Shown here: positions 45,704 through 57,939 of the stretch, piece after piece
Layout of the letters: every line of letters starts with the position of its first letter
Position numbering within the stretch: the first letter of the stretch is position 1
Origin: Triatoma infestans
Taxonomy: Eukaryota; Arthropoda; Insecta; Hemiptera; Reduviidae
DNA: 64,000 nucleotides
Direction: 5' to 3'
NCBI GenBank assembly: GCA_011037195.1
Contig: JAAEAF010003346.1
Span: forward strand, 46,899 to 110,898
The notes under the pieces: model-generated
The model's database searches: none
What the model was told of the DNA's origin: nothing
The model's input: the letters and a program-made list of their open reading frames with translations, nothing else
Program-made: the position numbers and the translations under genes

Positions 45704-46438
45704 ATTATGAATTCCTTAAAGAAATTTTTGTCCGAGTTTAACATCAATTTTATTTTGTCCCACTGGTATAAACGGCCAAATACAAAATGGCAGATCTTGC
45801 ATTTCCGCCTAATACGCTAATGGCAACAATTAAATGAAAATTCTGAATTTTTTCTTTATAATTCACATTAATTTTATAAATCAGTAAATATTCCACAATT
45901 TGATAATTTATAAAATACCTACGATTTTATAAAATAACGATTTTATAAAATACGATTTTATAAAATTAATTTATAAAATACCTACGAATTCATAATTCCA
46001 TTCGGTATTCCAGACACTCTTTAAACTCTAAACTTAAATACTCACACACCATAAACCATTCATACCAAAAACCTATTTACAATACGTAACTCATTCACAC
46101 CAATAAATAATCCCATCCTAATGAATACTTTCATTCATACGTCAAAGTTCTATCTCAATCAAGCCAATAAATACTTACACACATTAAAAAAAATCCTACC
46201 AACTAAACTACACCGAACTCATTCCCGCTAATCACTCTCGCACATATTAGATACCAAATTGATGCGAGCTATAAAGAAAAAACAGGATTTTCATTCCATT
46301 GTTGAGAAAGAAGGCAACAGAGTATTAGGCAGAAATGCAATGCATTGTAAATCTGCCATTTTGTATTTGGCCGTTTATACTAGTGGAACAAAATAAATTT
46401 GACTAAGACCGACAAAAATTTCTCAAAGGAATTCATAA
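45704..46438. mobile_element. Foldback/MITE-like element with about 170-bp inverted arms
   Basis: The left arm (45704-45872) and the reverse complement of the right arm (46262-46438) share ATTATGAATTCCTT, GAAATTTTTGTC, 'TATAAACGGCCAAATACAAA' followed by ATGGCAGAT, 'GCCTAATAC' and 'TTTTTTCTTTATA' in order. The inner part has tandem TTTTATAAAATAC words. There is no ORF. A TSD could not be fixed. It fits a non-autonomous DNA element with long terminal inverted repeats; the parent family is unknown. Confidence 0.8.
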
Positions 46439-46493
46439 TTTTCATTTAAAAAAACCATTCAGTAAAAAAAAAAATACCCATTGTTTACCATCT

Positions 46494-46622
46494 TTTACTC
46501 CTATTAAGAGGAAGCAGATATTGTGATGATGTCAAATTTTCGATATCAAATTTTCACTGGAAATACACGTTTTGAGGTCCCCTGAGTAAGAAAAAGTGGT
46601 TTTTAGAAAATCGTCTGTGAGT

Positions 46623-46665
<43 letters not shown>

Positions 46666-47010
46666 TCAACACAGCATAGCTCAAAAAGAAAAAATCGCGG
46701 AAAGTCCAAACTTGATATTATCACCATGGGATCCGAGTTATCTGTCAAAATTCCTCAACAGGAAGTACCACTTTTACTTAATGTTTTTTTCCCCAATTTT
46801 TTCGCGATTTTTTCAAAAATGGCTCCACCGATTTTCTTTACTATGTGCTATAATTTGTATTTGAAAAATTTCTCTGGGAAAATTCATTTATGGCTGTTTT
46901 TCAGGCAATGAATGGGGTTATGTTTTCTCATCATGTGCTATTTCCGTTTATTATATGATTTTATCATTTAAATCATATTAATTAAAATTTAATAGTTGCC
47001 AAAAAAGTGG
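46494..47010 (-). mobile_element. Family A right half, minus strand
   Basis: TTTTACTCCTATTAAGAGGA (terminal hairpin remnant), 'AATACACGTTTTGAGGTCCC', (GT)n at 46625-46658, 'CACCATGGGATCCGAGTTAT', 'CTGTTTTTCAGGCAATGAAT'. The left end is missing. Overlapping Cys-Val repeat ORFs are only the GT tract. Confidence 0.8.
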
Positions 47011-47139
47011 TTACAAAGTGAACAAAAAAAAATCAGAAAAATTCTCACCAACATTATCCAGTTTTGATATTGAAGTGAGATAGAAACATCATTTAATTTT
47101 AGACTCTTGGTAATGGATTGCTATTTTTGTTGGCTTTCA

Positions 47140-47670
47140 TAAGGCGTTGATGGTTATAGCTGATACCGGTTGCATAGAGATTTTTGCTTTAATTAAGTGT
47201 AGAGATAAAGCGATAGATGTTACCACAATAAACAAAAAGACCATAGCACTTCAATGGATACCAGGATATTGCAGCATATTTGGGAATGAGTTAGTTGAGT
47301 CGGCTGGCGAAGAGAGGTACGGAGATGGATCAACCTGACCATCTTTTGTCAAAGCATACATTAAATAGGATAACTATGCCTGTCTTCGTACGGAGGTAAA
47401 AAGCATGCATTCAGCGCTGGCAACACTTGATTGATCCAAGCGGACGAATTCCTCTTAATCCGCCAAGAATGGAGACGGAGTTGCCTGCTTTCGCCCTCTC
47501 CTATTGGACACGATTTTTAATAGGTACACTTACAACGCATACGCGTAGTAGTGGATCAATTTGCGTTCGAGGATTTAAGCAAAAAATTTAAGATAATGAC
47601 AGTGTATTTAGCCGAACTTGTACTGAGAAGCCTGACACCGGATGGCCGATTTGCTGCGGCTTACAGATAG
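47140..47670 (+). pseudogene. RNase H-type LINE fragment (group 3-like)
   Basis: The frame at 47147-47338 ends with TIALQWIPGYCSIFGNELVE, matching the RNase H QWIPGH-CGIxGNExAD motif; the preceding part is weak. Downstream frames carry 'LLSKHTLNRITMPVF' and 'LPAFALSYWTRFLIG', resembling the usual post-RNase H region. Truncated on both sides. Confidence 0.65.
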
Positions 47671-47829
47671 CGTAGATTAAAAAAATATCAATTTTAGTTA
47701 GATTTGTAAATCATCTGGCAAATTAATAGAAACCTTTTGCTCAAATCGGTTCTATAGATTTTTGAAGGATGAAATCTTGAGCATAATATCTATTGCTATT
47801 ATTTTTGAGCCTTACAATAGCCTTAAATT

Positions 47830-48535
47830 TCTCTGATAGTCAGGACGCACTGAGAGCTTTGAGCAAGCCATGTTGGAGTTCGAAAGTGGTGGGAGAATAT
47901 AGGAGAAGGCTTAGTAGCTTAGCTCAGCTACACTGGGAACCCGGTCATGCGGGATACAGGGCAATGAGAGGGCGGACCGGCTGGCTAGGGAGGGATCCTC
48001 CTTACCTTTTTATGGTCCCGAGCCAGCCCTTGCCCACTCAGAGGTTCTGTGATAGTCAGATTAGACTTTGGAAGACGAGAGTTTTGGAGAAATGCTGGAA
48101 GGACACACATGGGTGCCTCCAGGCTAAAAGATTTATCCAAAGGACTAAGCAGGCTCCTGTCCCTTAGTAGGATAGGACTGAGGACCTTGGTGGGTGTAGT
48201 GACTGGACACACATGGGTGTCGAGATATTTGCATAATATAGGGCAAATATAGTCATTTGCATAATATAGTCCCATATGTCGGAACTGCGATGATGGAGTT
48301 AGGGAAACGGTGTATCACTATTTATGTCTCAGTGTCAACGTTTTGCTGGTACTAGGTTTCGCGTATTTGGGAGGACATCACTCTCGCAGGACTGCCTGGG
48401 AGGGTTGGAGTTGAAAAATATTTTAGGTTATTGTAGACAAACCGGTAGACTCCCGGGGAAGATTAAGGGTGATATATTGGGGGGACAAAAGCCACATACG
48501 CTAGGTCCCGCACCTTAGGCACCCAGTTATACTAT
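47830..48535 (+). pseudogene. RNase H-type LINE (group 2), 5'-truncated with clear TSD
   Basis: Starts inside RNase H at SDSQDALRAL (47833), continues LAQLHWEPGHAGYRAM and then, after a frame change, FGRREFWRNAGRTHMGASRL (48067). A C-terminal finger-like stretch lies near 48270-48330 and the 3' end reads CCCGCACCTTAGGCACCCAG. The 14-bp TSD AATAGCCTTAAATT lies at 47816-47829 and 48536-48549. Only 706 bp survive. The 3' end is shared with 8335-9225 (minus) and 30660-31070. Confidence 0.85.
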
Positions 48536-48549
48536 AATAGCCTTAAATT

Positions 48550-49020
48550 GGTGAATGGTAACAAATCTTGGGCGTCCTCTTCCAGAAATAAGTAGTTGAC
48601 CTTCTTAGTTTCTTAGAAAGAATCTTAAATTAACACTATCAAATTAAAAACTGGCTATCTTGAACAAAACTAATTTTGCTTCCCAACATGATTCTCTGGT
48701 TCTTCACAATTTTCGAAGAGGTTTTCAAGTGTAGGGTTGTCGAGAAATTAGGTCATTAATGTGTCGTCAGTCCCGCGACTTAGTCCATGTCCAGTTCTGT
48801 TAAATCTGAGTAAACGTTTTTCTAAATATTTGGAAAAATAAATAAATGAAAAAATGTGATCTGAAACATGAAAAAAAAACAACTATTAACCTTGAATTAT
48901 AAGATAAAAATGAAGGTACACACACTCACACATATTATATATTTATACATATAAATTTATATATTATTTAAACAGAGGTGGATACATTATTTGAAGCATA
49001 TAAAATGTAAAATGGTGGGG
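48550..49020. other. No gene recognised
   Basis: Mixed composition with an AT-rich end. No recognised repeat or reading frame. Confidence 0.45.
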
Positions 49021-49780
49021 ATAAGCTGGGGAAGAAGATGTTGTTTAGGTTCGATACACTTTACGTCTCTTCTTTACGTTTGTCCACCGCCCCTCCCATA
49101 CTGGGGATATGTCCTCTAAGAGTAGTTGTAGATTATGGCGGAGTAGTAGGAGGAGAAGATGGGCCAGGGACGTTATGTTATAGGGCGTTGTTGGAAAGTA
49201 TTGTGTGTTTTTGTTGTTGTTGTTGTTGTTGGTTGTTGTTGCTGTAGTTGGTGATAGAGATGGTGGAGCTATATATAAGACTTACACACACACACACACA
49301 CACACAAAGATATACAGACGAACTAGAGGAGTGAAGATAAAGGTAAGGCGCGGGAGATGGGACCAGTCGACCTTGGTGATTGTATGACTGTATGTGTGTG
49401 GAACTGCTTGCTGCTCCACTCTGGCTGAACGACCCCTGGCCACCGATCTGAACTCTTCTTCCTCTCCGGACCTCCTTACTTACTCATATTAAGACACTCA
49501 AACTCAGAGAGCGAGCAAAGAGAGATGCTACTCACACAGTTTTAAACTCACCACCACCTGAGATGAAGAGCAGCATGTTGCTCGCCGCGCCAACATTTCA
49601 TTGACCCTTTTTTTTTCAAACAACTACACCCTCCTCTTATTCTTTCTTTCTCTCTTCTTAATTCTTCTTCTATTACGTCTTCACCTTCAACCAGAACTTC
49701 TACCTCTTCTACATGCCGCGATAGTCTGTTGTCGTCGTAGTCTTACTTGCTTTTGTCAGTTCCATTTATAGGCAATCATC
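49021..49780. other. GC-richer region with microsatellites
   Basis: Higher GC and CG dinucleotides than the surroundings (for example 'GCTCGCCGCGCCAACATTTC' near 49577). (TTG)n lies at 49208-49240 and (CA)n at 49284-49306. It could be a host promoter or first exon, but I see no start, splice site or protein I can support. Confidence 0.25.
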
Positions 49781-50217
49781 GTGTGTATTACTCATTTTTA
49801 TATTGCTTTATTTGTTTCCCCAATTTTCTCTATGACATTCTAATCAGATTTAGATCTGATTAAAAATTATAAATTCTTTAAAAGCTATTATTAAAAAAGT
49901 ACTTAGTAAATGAAAACTGCAACCTCACAAACTAAATTGGATTACACCATTAAAATATCAGGTTACAATTAGCCTGAGATACAAACCTCAAATAGCATTA
50001 CATTACTAGCTTCCCTAATGATTGAAATGGGTTTAAAGAAAATAATCTGATTTAAAACAATTAACTTGGAATATTTAAAATAAATTCAATATTATACTTC
50101 GAATTCTACAGAAAATTCAGTGATCAGTAAAGTAAGCAAGTAATGAGGTAGACTATGGCTGTGGACACTAACGTACCATTCATGACGGATCTTCTACTAG
50201 GGATACGAATAAAAAAA

Positions 50218-51282
50218 TCTGGTATGAAACACTCACTGCCAACTTTCTCTTACAGAGTTATAGTTGACAAAGTTTCTTTAAAGGCTTTTGTAGTTTTCAT
50301 TTTTTTGAGGGAGCATGACCTTCCAGTCCCACAGAAACTTGCTAAAGATCAATGCTCAGAAAAAAGTTTAAAAAAAAAACTGATAGCGCCCTGTTTGTAT
50401 AGATACTATCCCCCAAGTTTAATAAAATCATCAGAGACATTTTCCGTGGTAGCTTGCTTTATTTTGTGGTTATCCACCGGTTTCGGGCGTTCGCCCATCT
50501 TCAGGATGCGTTTTTCAGACAGTGTGACAACACTGACTTGCACACAGCAAATTCAGTTTTACACACGCATCCTGAAGATGGGCGAACGCCCGAAACCAGT
50601 CGATGACCACAAAATGAAGCATGCTACAGCAGGTATTATGGAGAAAATGTCAGAAAAATCTGAAAAAAAAGAAGAAAAACAGTTCCATAAAGTGGCACAT
50701 CTGGAAAACTGATTTTCTTTAAACTCGGAAATTTGGCATAACCTTTAATATATAGATAATAGAATATTATAATAAACCAAAATAACACTTTAAAGGAAAA
50801 CATAACCTAACCCCTTCCTCTGACCACTACAAAAAGTGTTTTTGTACCCCTTCCTAAAACCACTTTTAAATTAATTTGCCGGAAAAATATTTGCAAGGAC
50901 CTATAAATTATAGTTCGCCATATGTGCAGTCAATATTCCAAGTTTAAAGAAAACCTTTAGAGCCACTTTCGAAAAAAGGGCAAAAAAAACCCTGCAAAAT
51001 ACATTCAGTAAAGAGTGAACTTCCGGTTGAGGTGATTTTGTTCAAAACCTTATTGTCCGATCACGTGACTGGCAGTTAAATTAAATATCAAGTTTGAAGT
51101 CCTGCGATTTTCCCTTTTTTTGAGTTATGCTGACAAAACGCACACACACACAGACGAATTTCTAAAAAAAACACTTTTTCGGACTCAAGAATCTCAAAAC
51201 ATGTATTTCCGGTGAAAACTTGATATCGATAATTTGACAAAATCGTAGTACTTCCTCTTACCACCCAGTAAGAAAGGGTTAA
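50218..51282 (+). mobile_element. Family A copy with inserted palindromic repeat
   Basis: Left end TCTGGTATGAAACACTCACT and right end 'GTAGTACTTCCTCTTACCAC' + CCAGTAAGAAAGG, with interior blocks AGTGAACTTCCGGTTGAGG and CACACACACACAGACG. An inverted repeat of structured repeat alpha occupies 50449-50627. Without it the copy is about 0.89 kb. The 185-codon ORF through this region is chance. Confidence 0.8.
50449..50627. repeat. Structured repeat alpha, inverted pair (62-bp arms)
   Basis: Arm 1 (50449-50510) is the reverse complement of arm 2 (50566-50627) with about six differences; the spacer is 55 bp. Each arm contains CGCATCCTGAAGATGGGCGA then ACGCCCGAAACC. Read on the plus strand, arm 2 has CATC, CTGAAGA, a GGGC/GCCC hairpin, GAAAC, then GTC followed by GATG. 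This resembles a type I hammerhead core with a very short stem III, except for one extra U before stem II. The spacer holds GCTGTGTGCAAGTCAGTG in reverse complement, also present at 58760. Confidence 0.85.
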
Positions 51283-52830
51283 TTTTTTATTTAATTGTAA
51301 TACATTTCCAATACAAAATGTAATCTCCTGTAATGTTGTTGCCCGTAAAAATAATGAAATGACATGTACGATGTGTGCAGGTATCCCATCCCTGTGATGG
51401 CTCTGTTTAATTGATTTGCTTATGATGTGAAATGTTGCATGGGTGAGAAATGTAATATGTGCAAGATCATGATATCTAATTCAGTGAGATCTGTCATTCA
51501 GTATCAAGCTGGACGTTTTAGTCTTCTGTCTGGAACTAGAGTTGTTTGTCAATTATTGATGAGAAGATTTGTGAGACTGTTGAGTTTTACATGATACTTA
51601 GTGTACAATCGATGTGTGCGGCTTTTTGTACTGTTTCAATGTTTTTGTCTGTAATAGAGTAAAAACATAATAATAATCTACATTATTTAATTGTTTGTGA
51701 ATTAAAACTATAGTCTTACAAAAAACGTCGTTTTAATTTCAAAATACTGACCAGTGAACTATAATATATAAAAAACTAACTAAGAACTTCTGAATTACAA
51801 ATTTATTCAAAAGGAATGTTTACTAAATATGTAATTGCTATTATTAATAATAACAGTAATATTATGTTCATTAAAAAAAGATTGGTAAGTACAAAAATAT
51901 TTCAATAACAAGTCTACGTCGGAGGTTGGTGGGTATTAAATAAAAATGTTAATATAAAAAGAATAACAATTAATTATAATATAATAAAGACATAAAAATA
52001 TAAACATTTTCTTATATGAATGTTTAATTGAAGTACAAGTGTTTTAATAATTGATAAAAAGAAGAATACAGATTTACCATGACGTATTTTAATTTATTAC
52101 ATTGGGACTACTAAAATGGTTTATTAGAGATGCAGTTTATATTAAAGTACCTCTATGAATTCCTTACGATGGAACCGACCAAGTCGCCCATAGTTTATAA
52201 TAGTTCGTGAATGGTTCGAGAAACCATTTCCCGATGTTTCCGATAAAACTGAGCAGTTAACCCATGATAAATGACATCTATCCTATTTATACGAATACGA
52301 GTACAGAACTCAACTATTACACAAAGAATAAAGTTCAAGATTTCAAGATTCAAAAGAGGATGATAATTTAATAATATCAGCTCACCTCTAATTTTGAATA
52401 ATTGCTTTCTTATTATATACTCAGTAAATTAGAGAAGATTCTGAGTAAATTACTTTCTCCCCCAGCCACGAGTAAGTAGCCTAGGTAGATATGCGTGCGT
52501 GCGTTCTGAGATAGATAGATAGATAGATTTTCTATACGGGTTATATTCCATAGTCTTTGAGGATTTGCAAGACAGAAGTATTTATCGATTGTTCAATATC
52601 GAAATTTCTGATTCCAGGATACACCATGCGAAAGCGAAGGTTTCATATCCCTATTACAGCTCGAGAATTATAAGTCTTCCAGAAGAAAAGATATTGGTGG
52701 GGCAGGGAAAAGATAGTGTCTGAATGAATATCCGGGATAGGCTGTAACGCTAAATCTTTAGGTGAATAAAGAAGAAGATATCGCTGGCAGAACCGTACTT
52801 TTATCTGAAAAAGCAATTATAAGTAAGCCT
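51283..52830. other. No gene recognised
   Basis: AT-rich with a GATA tetranucleotide run at about 52510-52528. No recognised reading frame. Confidence 0.5.
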
Positions 52831-52834
52831 AGTG

Positions 52835-52905
52835 TTCAAAATTTTTTACAAAAAATCGTTGGAGTCATTTTTCAGGAAATTGCGAAAAATTAAAAGAAAA
52901 CAAAA
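52835..52905 (+). mobile_element. Family A short fragment
   Basis: 'AAAAAATCGTTGGAGTCATT' and 'GGAAATTGCGAAAAATTAAA' match the family interior. It is isolated. Confidence 0.45.
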
Positions 52906-54464
52906 TTGCCTTTCCTGCGCCGTGTCCTGGTGCTGGTGTTCCAGCGGATATAATATCAAACAACAATAACAACCCAAGATGTAGTTAACATTCGCAACTT
53001 CTTGGATTTAACCAAGTAAGTAACCAAGATGGGTAAATTCTAGATGATCACTATTAACACAGCCTTCAAAAAAGGTGGCAGCGGATTTCTGGCTTTGGGG
53101 CGTTACACATTTAAAAGACGTAAAATCCAGTTATTGACGTTTGCCGACATGGCAAATTTTTTGGTGATTTTCAAACGAAATATCAAGTTTAAGCAAATGG
53201 CGAGTATTCCGGTTTTAGGTTTAGTGGCAACCGGGTTTTGATGGTCATGAATGAACACACAAACTGGCATTAAACTCACAATTTATATTTTTTTTTTGTT
53301 GAGTAACCAGAGAAGAGTATACAGAGTAAGTAGAAAGTGACCGAGCGAACAGTGAATGATGGCGGTTGGTTTGGTAGCGTGATGAACGCAGAATGATGTT
53401 GCGTGGCCCTTGAAGAGTGATATGGATTAGTTAGAACTCTTGCTAGTGCTAACAGTGGTGAGCTAGTAGTGTGGCTAGAGAGGTCAACCTCTCAAGGCTG
53501 TAGTTGATGTAGCGACTGATGTTTACTCTTTAAAGTAAAATTGGAGACTCCTCTAAGCTCCTCAGTTCTGTTACCGCTAGAGACAGCTTTCTAAGTGAGA
53601 GATTGCTTCGGTGGTTGAAGCCCATTCCCCTAATACATTGCAGTGGGCGTGGCAGAGAACGTTATCCATGCTTGAAAAACGCTTGGTAGTGCAGTGGTGG
53701 CGCCTTCTAATGAAACTATTGAGTCCAGCTTTTCTATGACTAATTTAGTAGTTATTGGGTATTGGCAATTTTACATTGACTTATGCGTTAAAGTGCACAA
53801 AGGTGACTCCCCAGTAATTCTAGACCCTAGTTAATTGAGCAATAGAAGAAAGTATAATTGATTAAAATGATAAATGCATTTTAATTAAAAATTAAATAAA
53901 TATTACACCTTATTTATCATAATATAAAAAATTGAACAACGACTTTTTAGTCGTAAATATATATATATATATATTTAAGTGGCGGACAGCATTAGAGCGG
54001 CAAGCATTAGAGTGACCACTACACCATCTGACGTCGGACGGGTGATCACTGACCGTGAGAAACTATGCCTCAACAGTCTGGCCAGTTTGGCGGCAACTTA
54101 CCAACCAACCAACCAACCAACCCTATCCTTAGTTACATTTTACTCATTACACATAAAGTCTCATAAATGAGAAACTATTTATTAAAAAAAAATCAATAGA
54201 TTATAGCAGTAATTAATAATAAATATACTATTGTTTATTATATTAATTAATATCAATTAATCTTTTTTAGTAGTTTAAGGCAAATTTATTTTAAAGACAT
54301 CAAATGTCTAGTTATATTTAACTTCATCTGTCTATCTGTTTGGCTGTCTCATTAAAATCTAAGTGCCTTTTTTAAGTTATACTTTAATAATTTAATTTCT
54401 AATATAATTTAATTACTCTTTTGAGATTAATTGTTTCTAAATCAACGGATATTCCCTCATTTCC
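52906..54464. other. No gene recognised; GC-richer patch and small repeats
   Basis: 53250-53720 is moderately GC-rich with no open frame longer than background and no LTR termini found. A (TA)n run lies at 53959-53974. 53980-54100 contains an A-box-like TGGTGTAGTGGTCACTC on the minus strand without a matching B-box. (CCAA)n lies at 54099-54121. Confidence 0.35.
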
Positions 54465-54760
54465 TGAACTATTATCCATGCGAAACCCCTTTTGTAGAGT
54501 CTGTGAGACAGGGCAAGAAATACCCATCCATCTTGTGACAGATTGCTAGGGTTGTGAGGAAATTAGGTTCAGGATCTTTGGCCGGAACAGGATGCCTGTG
54601 GAAGAGCTTAGGCTATTTCCCTTTAAAGTTATGATCCGATTTGTTCGACTGCGGTGAACCACTAATGGGTTTCACCCGGTTTGTTGTTTTTCTTTGTAGT
54701 AAATATATGGACCCACTGGGATTTCGGATAGCGTAGTATATGTAGCTGCAGTTGCCCAGA
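54465..54760 (+). pseudogene. RNase H-type LINE C-terminus and 3' UTR
   Basis: FCRVCETGQEIPIHLVTDC (54491-54547) is the CCHC-type C-terminal finger, followed after a stop by RFRIFGRNRMPVEELRLFPF. The pattern C-x2-C...H-x4-C then 'R.RIFG' matches the end of the element at 28754-30407 (RYEIFGTLRPEE). It was probably a separate subgroup. The upstream RNase H is absent. Confidence 0.65.
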
Positions 54761-55069
54761 GAGGATCAAAACTGCCCCAGGATGATTTTTGTTGGTGGAA
54801 CGGGATTCATGAACTTGTATTTTGGCGATACCTATAGCCGTTTTTGTTCTTCTCTGTCTTCTACTAACCCCTTCCCACTTTTTCTTTCGATGCAGGGTCA
54901 TCACTGATTGCAGCTTCCACAGCTGCAGACTGCTGACCCCAAATATCGCTGACCGCTGACGCAAGTACGGTTCTTATGGAGCCTAGTTCAAAAAATGTAA
55001 TTGATGAACAATTTTTATTTATTTGATCACAATTTTATCACCGGCTTTTTAATATAAATTCCTCAGATT

Positions 55070-55330
55070 TTTTACTTTCTCTTACTTCTGGTAAAAGAGG
55101 AAGAATTGCAAACGTAGCTAATTTTGAAAATTTATTTTTTCATCAAAATATTTGCTTTGAGGACACCTGAGTATAAGAAAATTTGTAATTTGTGAAAACG
55201 TCTGTATGTGAACAGAATTTCTCAAAGGCAAAAAGTTACAGGAAGTTCGAGCTAGGTATTCCGTTTAGGTACTATTATGTTTTTTTTCTTCAATTTTTCT
55301 ACACACACAGGATAAATGGATTTTTGGGTA
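55070..55330 (-). mobile_element. Family A right-half fragment
   Basis: Minus strand: TTACTTTCTCTTACTTCTGG with its hairpin partner AAAAGAGGAAG, 'TTTGCTTTGAGGACACCTGA', 'GTATTCCGTTTAGGTAC'. A short interior remnant also lies at about 55850-55925 ('GCGATTTTCTTTAAACCTGG'). Confidence 0.65.
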
Positions 55331-55689
55331 GTTTTGGGGATACGGTTTTGGGGTTAAACTTTCCTCTTCATTAGAATCATTGCTAGAATCTAAATTTGTT
55401 CAACCAGAAGTACTGACTTTATAGAACCAGTCGTATTTGTGGAAATTAGAATCAGAGTGTTTGGGAATTTTTTTCGAAAATGACCATTGCTATCCCTGTA
55501 TGGTGGGGAGTAAGAATACATCCACAGTATTCTCTGCTTTTCGTAAGAGCCGAGTATTAGAGAACGCCCCCTAAGTTCCACTGTCCGTGGTCTCACGGTT
55601 CTCTCTAACCCATTTCCTTTCTATTTCTTCCCTCCCCACCCCCTATCGCAACATCCCTTTCCTTCCCACTCCTTTCCACATATAAGGGT

Positions 55690-55830
55690 TGATAGCACTC
55701 TAAGCCGCAGTGAAGGCAACCTATCTAGGGAAAGAGGGCACCAAAATCAAATCTCCTGGTCCTCCAGGTTGGGGGTTATTGCGTTCGAGCCAGCTCATCG
55801 ACCAGTGCAAAAAACATAAAATGCTAAAAG
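55690..55830 (+). mobile_element. Possible RTE-type LINE 3' tail
   Basis: 'CTGGTCCTCCAGGTTGGGGG' near 55758 is a sequence I associate with 3' ends of RTE-like LINEs in animals. It is followed by an A-rich segment. No coding part or TSD is visible. This rests on recall of the motif. Confidence 0.35.
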
Positions 55831-55929
55831 ACCAAATAAGAATGAACCCGGACGACCATTGCGATTTTCTTTAAACCTGGTTACTGCTAACTGCACAGAT
55901 ATAAACGTATCATTTTTATCGCTACACAC

Positions 55930-56620
55930 GTATCATTGTATTGCACACAAACTTTTCTTCGGATTTTGACCTTTCACATTTCCAATCACAACTTTCCCAG
56001 AATACAATCCAAATTTATAATTAGTATTGTTTAATTTTACATTAAAGACAATGTATTAAATTTTGTAAAAACAAAACAGCAGCTAGTGAGCAATACATAT
56101 ATATTGATCAAAATCAAAGAAGAGAATGGTAAAGTAGCACAAGTCGTGACGTGTAAAGGTTACAATTCTAACCAATATTACGTAAATAAAAGAATAAGAT
56201 AAAAATGAAATACAAGCGCGAGGGTGGCATTCAATAACAGTAATAGAAAAAAAAAAATTACAATACAGTGTAACGCACTATATTTTATTTTATTTATATA
56301 AGTAGTTCTGTTAGTTGCATGAATTTCAACATTTCATTTTGCAATTAGTTTAAATCTTTGAAAACCCGAAACAGTTGTAGTCTTGCGTTCGCAAACAGTT
56401 CGTTTGCATTCATTTAATTTTGAGTTTTCTCCTTGAACTCATTTCTATGTCTTCTTTTTTACATTTTTTTGTTTTTTGAGCGAAGGAGATCGCTTTTTGT
56501 TTAGAAATAATCTAAGCAAATCGCTACGGTGATCACAGCGCCTTAAACTTAAAAAAAACGACTTCAACTTATTCTATAGTTCGTTTGGTGAATGCGCCAG
56601 GAACAGTTTAAGAAAATACA
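55930..56620. other. No gene recognised
   Basis: AT-rich, no long open frame with domain similarity. Confidence 0.5.
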
Positions 56621-56626
56621 TTAAAA

Positions 56627-57310
56627 TCAGATGTGAAACACTCACATGACATTCTCTTACTAGCAGTTAATACAATTTTGGAATTTACTTGCGTTAATAA
56701 TTTTCATTAAACTTGCGATACATACAAAATCATTTAGAGGATGGCAATAATAAAAAATTTACCAAACCCCAATAACATTTGATTTAATCTTAAGATACGA
56801 TCACTCGGAAAACCCGAAAAATCAAATATTCCTAGAAAAATGTTGCAAATAAAAGCTATAGGCATTTCTATCTATGCAGTTAGCTCCCCCAGTTTAAATT
56901 AAAATCGTTGGAGCTGTTTTCCACAAATAAACCAGTAGATGTAGTATAGCTCTAAATCCTACTGAAGTTTATTAGAAAGCTTTTAAGTTGATACTCCTCC
57001 AGAAAGAAACACCGCGAAAAATCAATTTCTCCAGAAATCTGTGAAGCCGTTTGGAAAATAAAAACGAAAACTGAAAAGAACATTCTGTAAAATTGAACTT
57101 CCGGTTGATGGATTTTTTTTTTAAAGATCAGACAGATCCTAGAGAACCCCGTAAAATCAATTTCTCTAGAAAAATGTTAATAAAAAGTGGTGGTTGGTTT
57201 TTATACACATAAGTATTTAGCATTCCAAGTTTCAAGAAAAATGGGGATGCCTTATTCGAGAAAAAAATAAAAATCTAAAGTGTCACTATCGATTAATCGA
57301 AATTCTTCAA
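56627..57310 (+). mobile_element. Family A copy, internally rearranged
   Basis: Left end TCAGATGTGAAACACTCACA with TTCTCTTACTAGCAG, then interior blocks 'ACAAATAAAAGCTATAGGC'-like (56848), 'GAACTTCCGGTTGATGG' (57100) and a partly repeated 'AAATCAATTTCTCTAGAAAA'. The right end is lacking. 57311-57939 shows nothing else. Confidence 0.65.
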
Positions 57311-57939
57311 ATCTGAAATTTTTGCAGTGCACTTAAATCGAATTATATAATTATCCAGTTAAGTGATATAATTATGCGCAATTTACTTCAATTGAATCAA
57401 TTAACTTCAATTAATAATGGTGATTATTATATCATTTCAGATAACGTTAATTGTTTGAATATTGTCATCAGCAATTACATGGTCCAAGGTCCAAGATATC
57501 AAGCCCAGAAATCTACACTGAAAGATTTCTGAAAGTGAATTGCACATTTTCTTAACAATATCCTTAATTCTGCACATATCCATGATACGAAACAAAGGAG
57601 ACTTCCTTGTGGACTCCAATTTCGTTGTGGAGCCCAGAATTTCCGTAAACTAGATTTCCAATGTTAGACTATCTAATGCTAATTTTTGGTTGAATAACAG
57701 AAGAATCCTGTTACCAATAACCGGAATTCGTTGGAGATTTCGCCAGATAATCGATATGAAACATGATTATTGATATTTATTTGAAAACATCGATAATTTT
57801 AAATCAATTCAAGTGTGTCTCTTAAATCAAGTAGTGCTTTTCGTCGTCTCTAAAATGACAATTTTAGCAGTTAGGAGCTGCGATGACGGTGAGTTTGGCT
57901 ATATTTATCAGGTGAAGTGCAATGATTGCCCAAGTCAGT

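Noticed and set aside
46621..46911. Overlapping ORFs with Cys-Val repeats
   Set aside because: Translation of the (GT)n tract of a minus-strand family A copy. The same applies to the ORFs at 25170-25364, 42163-42447 and 17052-17240.
50155..50712. 185-codon plus-strand ORF
   Set aside because: Runs from flanking DNA through family A and the alpha inverted repeat; no domain, and the reading frame crosses three unrelated elements.
52505..52530. GATA-type microsatellite as a regulatory array
   Set aside because: Only about five units; ordinary microsatellite noise.
53250..53720. Further LTR
   Set aside because: Composition resembles the LTRs, but none of their conserved blocks, ends or TSDs could be found.
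53980..54121. Third SINE type
   Set aside because: Only an A-box-like word and a (CCAA)n tail; no B-box and no second copy in the window.
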